NCBI GenBank assembly: GCA_963850535.1
Contig: CAWKMC010000021.1
Span: 124,001-188,000 of the forward strand
DNA from: JAMXLO01 sp963850535
GTDB lineage: Bacteria; Pseudomonadota; Alphaproteobacteria; Acetobacterales; Acetobacteraceae
Direction: 5' to 3'
Length of the DNA: 64,000 bases
In this document: piece after piece, positions 62,181 through 64,000 of the stretch
Layout of the letters: every line of letters starts with the position of its first letter
Position numbering within the stretch: the stretch's first letter is position 1
Made by a program: the position numbers and the translations under genes
Notes under the pieces: model-generated
Told to the model about the DNA's origin: nothing
What the model saw: the letters and a program-made list of their open reading frames with translations, nothing else
Database searches by the model: none

Positions 62181-63785
62181 ATGGAAAGCCAGAGCTTCGA
62201 CTATATCGTGGTGGGCGCCGGCTCGGCCGGTTCAGTATTGGCCAACCGACTGAGCGCAAACCCGAGCCACAAGGTGCTGGTGCTCGAAGCCGGGCGCGAG
62301 AGTCATCCTTGGTCGCGCATTCCTGTGGGCTTCGCCAAGCTGATCAACAATCCTGCTGCCAACTGGCTTTATTCATCCGAGCCGGAAGAAGGCACCGGCA
62401 ACCGACGCATCCCAATCCCGCGCGGCAAGCTGCTCGGAGGTTCATCATCGATCAACGGCATGGTGTTCGTACGCGGCCAGGCGCAGGACTATGATACCTG
62501 GGCACAACTCGGCAATCGCGGTTGGAGTTATCGCGAAGTGCTGCCGATCTTTCGCGAAATGGAAGAGTACCAAGGCGAGGCGGACTCCGAATACCGCGGC
62601 CGCAGCGGGCCGCTGAAGGTCACCGAGAGCAACGAGACGGGACCGCTGTACAATGCGTTGATCGAAGCGGCCGGCCAGGTGGGTATCACCTACACCAAGG
62701 ATTACAACGGCGCCCAGCAGGACGGCATCGGCATGACGCAGATGACGATCCGCCGTGGCCGGCGGATGAGCACCGCCGTCTGCTATCTCGATCCTGCGCG
62801 CAGGCGGCCAAACCTGACCATTCAGGCCAAAGCATTGACCGAATGTCTGCTGTTCGACGGCAATCGCTGCGTGGGCGTGCGGTACTCGGTCGATGGACAG
62901 CAGCGGGAGGCACGCGCGCAGCGCGAGGTCATTGTCAGCGCGGGATCGATCAATTCGCCGCAGCTGCTGGAACTTTCCGGCATCGGCCAGCCGGAGCGGC
63001 TGCAGGCCATCGGCATTGAGGTGCGTCATGCGCTGAAGGGGGTCGGCGAGAATCTGCGCGATCACTATTCGCCCCGGATGAAGTGGGTGGTGCCGGCGTC
63101 GCTTGGCATGACCTACAACGACAAGATGCGCGGGCTAGGGAAGGTGAAGCAGGCACTGACCTATGCGCTTACCCACAAAGGTCTGCTTGGGCTGCCGGCG
63201 GCGCCGATACGCGCGTATATTCGCACCCGGCGCGGGCTGGATGCGCCGGACGCCGCGATCTCCTGGGTGCCGTTCCTGATGACCAACGACTTCCAGTTGG
63301 CCAAGAACTCCGGCGTTACTGCGATCATGAACATCCTGCGCTCGGAGAGCACCGGCAGCATCCACGTCACGTCGAAATCGCCGCGCACGCCGCCGGCGGT
63401 GCGGTTCAACTTTCTGTCTGCGCAGCTCGACCGCGAGGTCACGCTGGAGGCGATGCGTATCACCCGGCGAATCATGACCGCTGGGCCGATGCGCGGCATC
63501 GCCACCGAGGAGATGGCGCCGGGCATGGCTCTCCAATCTGATGACGAACTGCTGGACTGGGTGCGGAAGAATGCCGAGACGACCTATCACCCCGTCGGCA
63601 CGTGCAAGATGGGATCGGATCCGATGGCGGTGGTCGATGACCAGCTTCGGGTCCACGGCTTGCGGGGACTACGGATTGCCGATGCATCGATCATGCCGAC
63701 GCTGACCTCGGGCAACACCAACGCACCGTCGATCATGATCGGCGAGAAGGCGGCGCGTATGATCCTTTCGAACGCTCAGGCGTAG
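62181..63785 (+). CDS. GMC-family FAD-dependent oxidoreductase (choline dehydrogenase-like)
   Basis: A 534-residue flavoenzyme. The FAD motif DYIVVGAGSAGSVLANRL starts at residue 6, the GMC signature 1 is GKLLGGSSSINGMVFVRGQ, VIVSAGSINSPQLLELSGIG signature 2, and the catalytic His lies in YHPVGTCKMG followed by GNTNAPSIMIGEKAARMI. Members oxidise alcohols such as choline, glucose or polyols. It stands apart from the fetAB operon by 54 bp. The natural substrate is unknown. Confidence 0.92.
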   Translation: MESQSFDYIVVGAGSAGSVLANRLSANPSHKVLVLEAGRESHPWSRIPVGFAKLINNPAANWLYSSEPEEGTGNRRIPIPRGKLLGGSSSINGMVFVRGQAQDYDTWAQLGNRGWSYREVLPIFREMEEYQGEADSEYRGRSGPLKVTESNETGPLYNALIEAAGQVGITYTKDYNGAQQDGIGMTQMTIRRGRRMSTAVCYLDPARRRPNLTIQAKALTECLLFDGNRCVGVRYSVDGQQREARAQREVIVSAGSINSPQLLELSGIGQPERLQAIGIEVRHALKGVGENLRDHYSPRMKWVVPASLGMTYNDKMRGLGKVKQALTYALTHKGLLGLPAAPIRAYIRTRRGLDAPDAAISWVPFLMTNDFQLAKNSGVTAIMNILRSESTGSIHVTSKSPRTPPAVRFNFLSAQLDREVTLEAMRITRRIMTAGPMRGIATEEMAPGMALQSDDELLDWVRKNAETTYHPVGTCKMGSDPMAVVDDQLRVHGLRGLRIADASIMPTLTSGNTNAPSIMIGEKAARMILSNAQA

Positions 63786-63841
63786 CCCAGCGCCGGCACT
63801 GGGACCGCAAACGATCGTCGTTGCCCGGCGTTATCGCCGGC

Positions 63842-64000
63842 ATGTGGCGATTTGCATTCTTGGCTGCGTTGATCGCCCTGGGTGGTTGCGCGGCCGGCGT
63901 GGATTACGGACCCTACACCGGCAGCTACTACACTGGCGCCTACGCTCTGCCCGGCTACGCGTACGGCTATCCGTATGGTTCGGTCGGGCTGGGCGGCATC
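63842..64000 (+). CDS. Tyr/Gly-rich lipoprotein (3' truncated)
   Basis: The ATG at 63842 opens MWRFAFLAALIALGGC, a lipoprotein signal peptide with a lipobox (ALGGC), followed by AAGVDYGPYTGSYYTGAYAL and further Tyr/Gly repeats to the end of the window. Composition resembles small surface or envelope lipoproteins of acetic acid bacteria and relatives. No domain can be assigned from 53 codons. Confidence 0.6.
   Translation, partial: MWRFAFLAALIALGGCAAGVDYGPYTGSYYTGAYALPGYAYGYPYGSVGLGGI

Noticed and set aside
1..64000. tRNA or rRNA genes, CRISPR arrays, insertion sequences, phage attachment sites
   Set aside because: Looked for cloverleaf-like GGTTCRANNCC loops, regularly spaced repeats and transposase motifs; none was convincing.

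Overview
The window comes from a high-GC Gram-negative bacterium, most likely an alphaproteobacterium of the Rhodospirillales/Acetobacteraceae type. That placement is inferred from the separate alphaproteobacterial ccmH and ccmI genes, the many CaiB/BaiF, LLM, VOC and MFS genes, the fetAB-type exporter and the ligase-associated repair genes. No rRNA, tRNA, CRISPR array, transposase or phage gene was recognised. Many otherwise well-conserved genes carry single-base frameshifts (the whole ccmFGH block, sulfatase 1, the QN-repeat protein, a lipoprotein, a solute-binding protein, the helicase, an HpaB-like gene, emrA, fetB). The reader should expect either low consensus quality or real decay; the sequence alone cannot separate the two.

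Layout. 1-3746: end of a cytochrome c maturation operon (ccmF-ccmG-ccmH-ccmI). 3866-8097: assorted housekeeping genes (VOC protein, DUF2147, sulfotransferase, DUF423, proline iminopeptidase, 3-hydroxyisobutyrate-dehydrogenase-like enzyme). 8090-16449: transport and regulation, with three MFS carriers, a CoA-transferase, an HxlR repressor divergent from a membrane protein plus haem-dependent demethylase pair across an 11-bp-arm palindrome, and a GcvA-like LysR. 16531-21032: lipoprotein, heptose-phosphate-type GHMP kinase, Baeyer-Villiger-type monooxygenase, D-2-hydroxyacid dehydrogenase. 21058-27544: CHASE3 hybrid histidine kinase, a cyclase remnant, persulfide dioxygenase-rhodanese fusion, nitroreductase, creatininase-like and M20 hydrolases.

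27874-38671 is the most coherent accessory block. About a dozen genes lie all on the plus strand: two tandem AraC regulators, then a series of small secreted proteins and lipoproteins, a DUF202 membrane protein, arylsulfatase 1, a formylglycine-generating enzyme with its Cys pair intact, arylsulfatase 2, a small secreted protein and a four-helix membrane protein. It reads as a regulated envelope or periplasmic sulfatase module that carries its own maturase.

38732-43892 holds acyl-CoA and carboxylate metabolism genes, a frameshifted paralogue of the secreted protein at 37634, and a lone solute-binding protein. 44473-51018 holds three parts of the ligase-associated DNA repair set (exonuclease, DEXH helicase, PdeM phosphoesterase) without the ATP-dependent ligase and interrupted by a broken HpaB-like hydroxylase. 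51030-64000 holds a phosphoesterase, an SDR, a DUF3096 microprotein, a MetE-like methyltransferase, a short adenylate cyclase, an EmrAB-LLM operon on the minus strand ending at a terminator hairpin, an M20 peptidase, a tightly overlapped fetA-fetB-CBS/BON operon, a GMC oxidoreductase and the start of a Tyr/Gly-rich lipoprotein.

Two dispersed repeat types are visible. One is a three-hairpin element that fills two stop-to-start intergenic gaps (about 20736-20829 and 26266-26364). The other is a C/G-tract repeat at 59889-59990.
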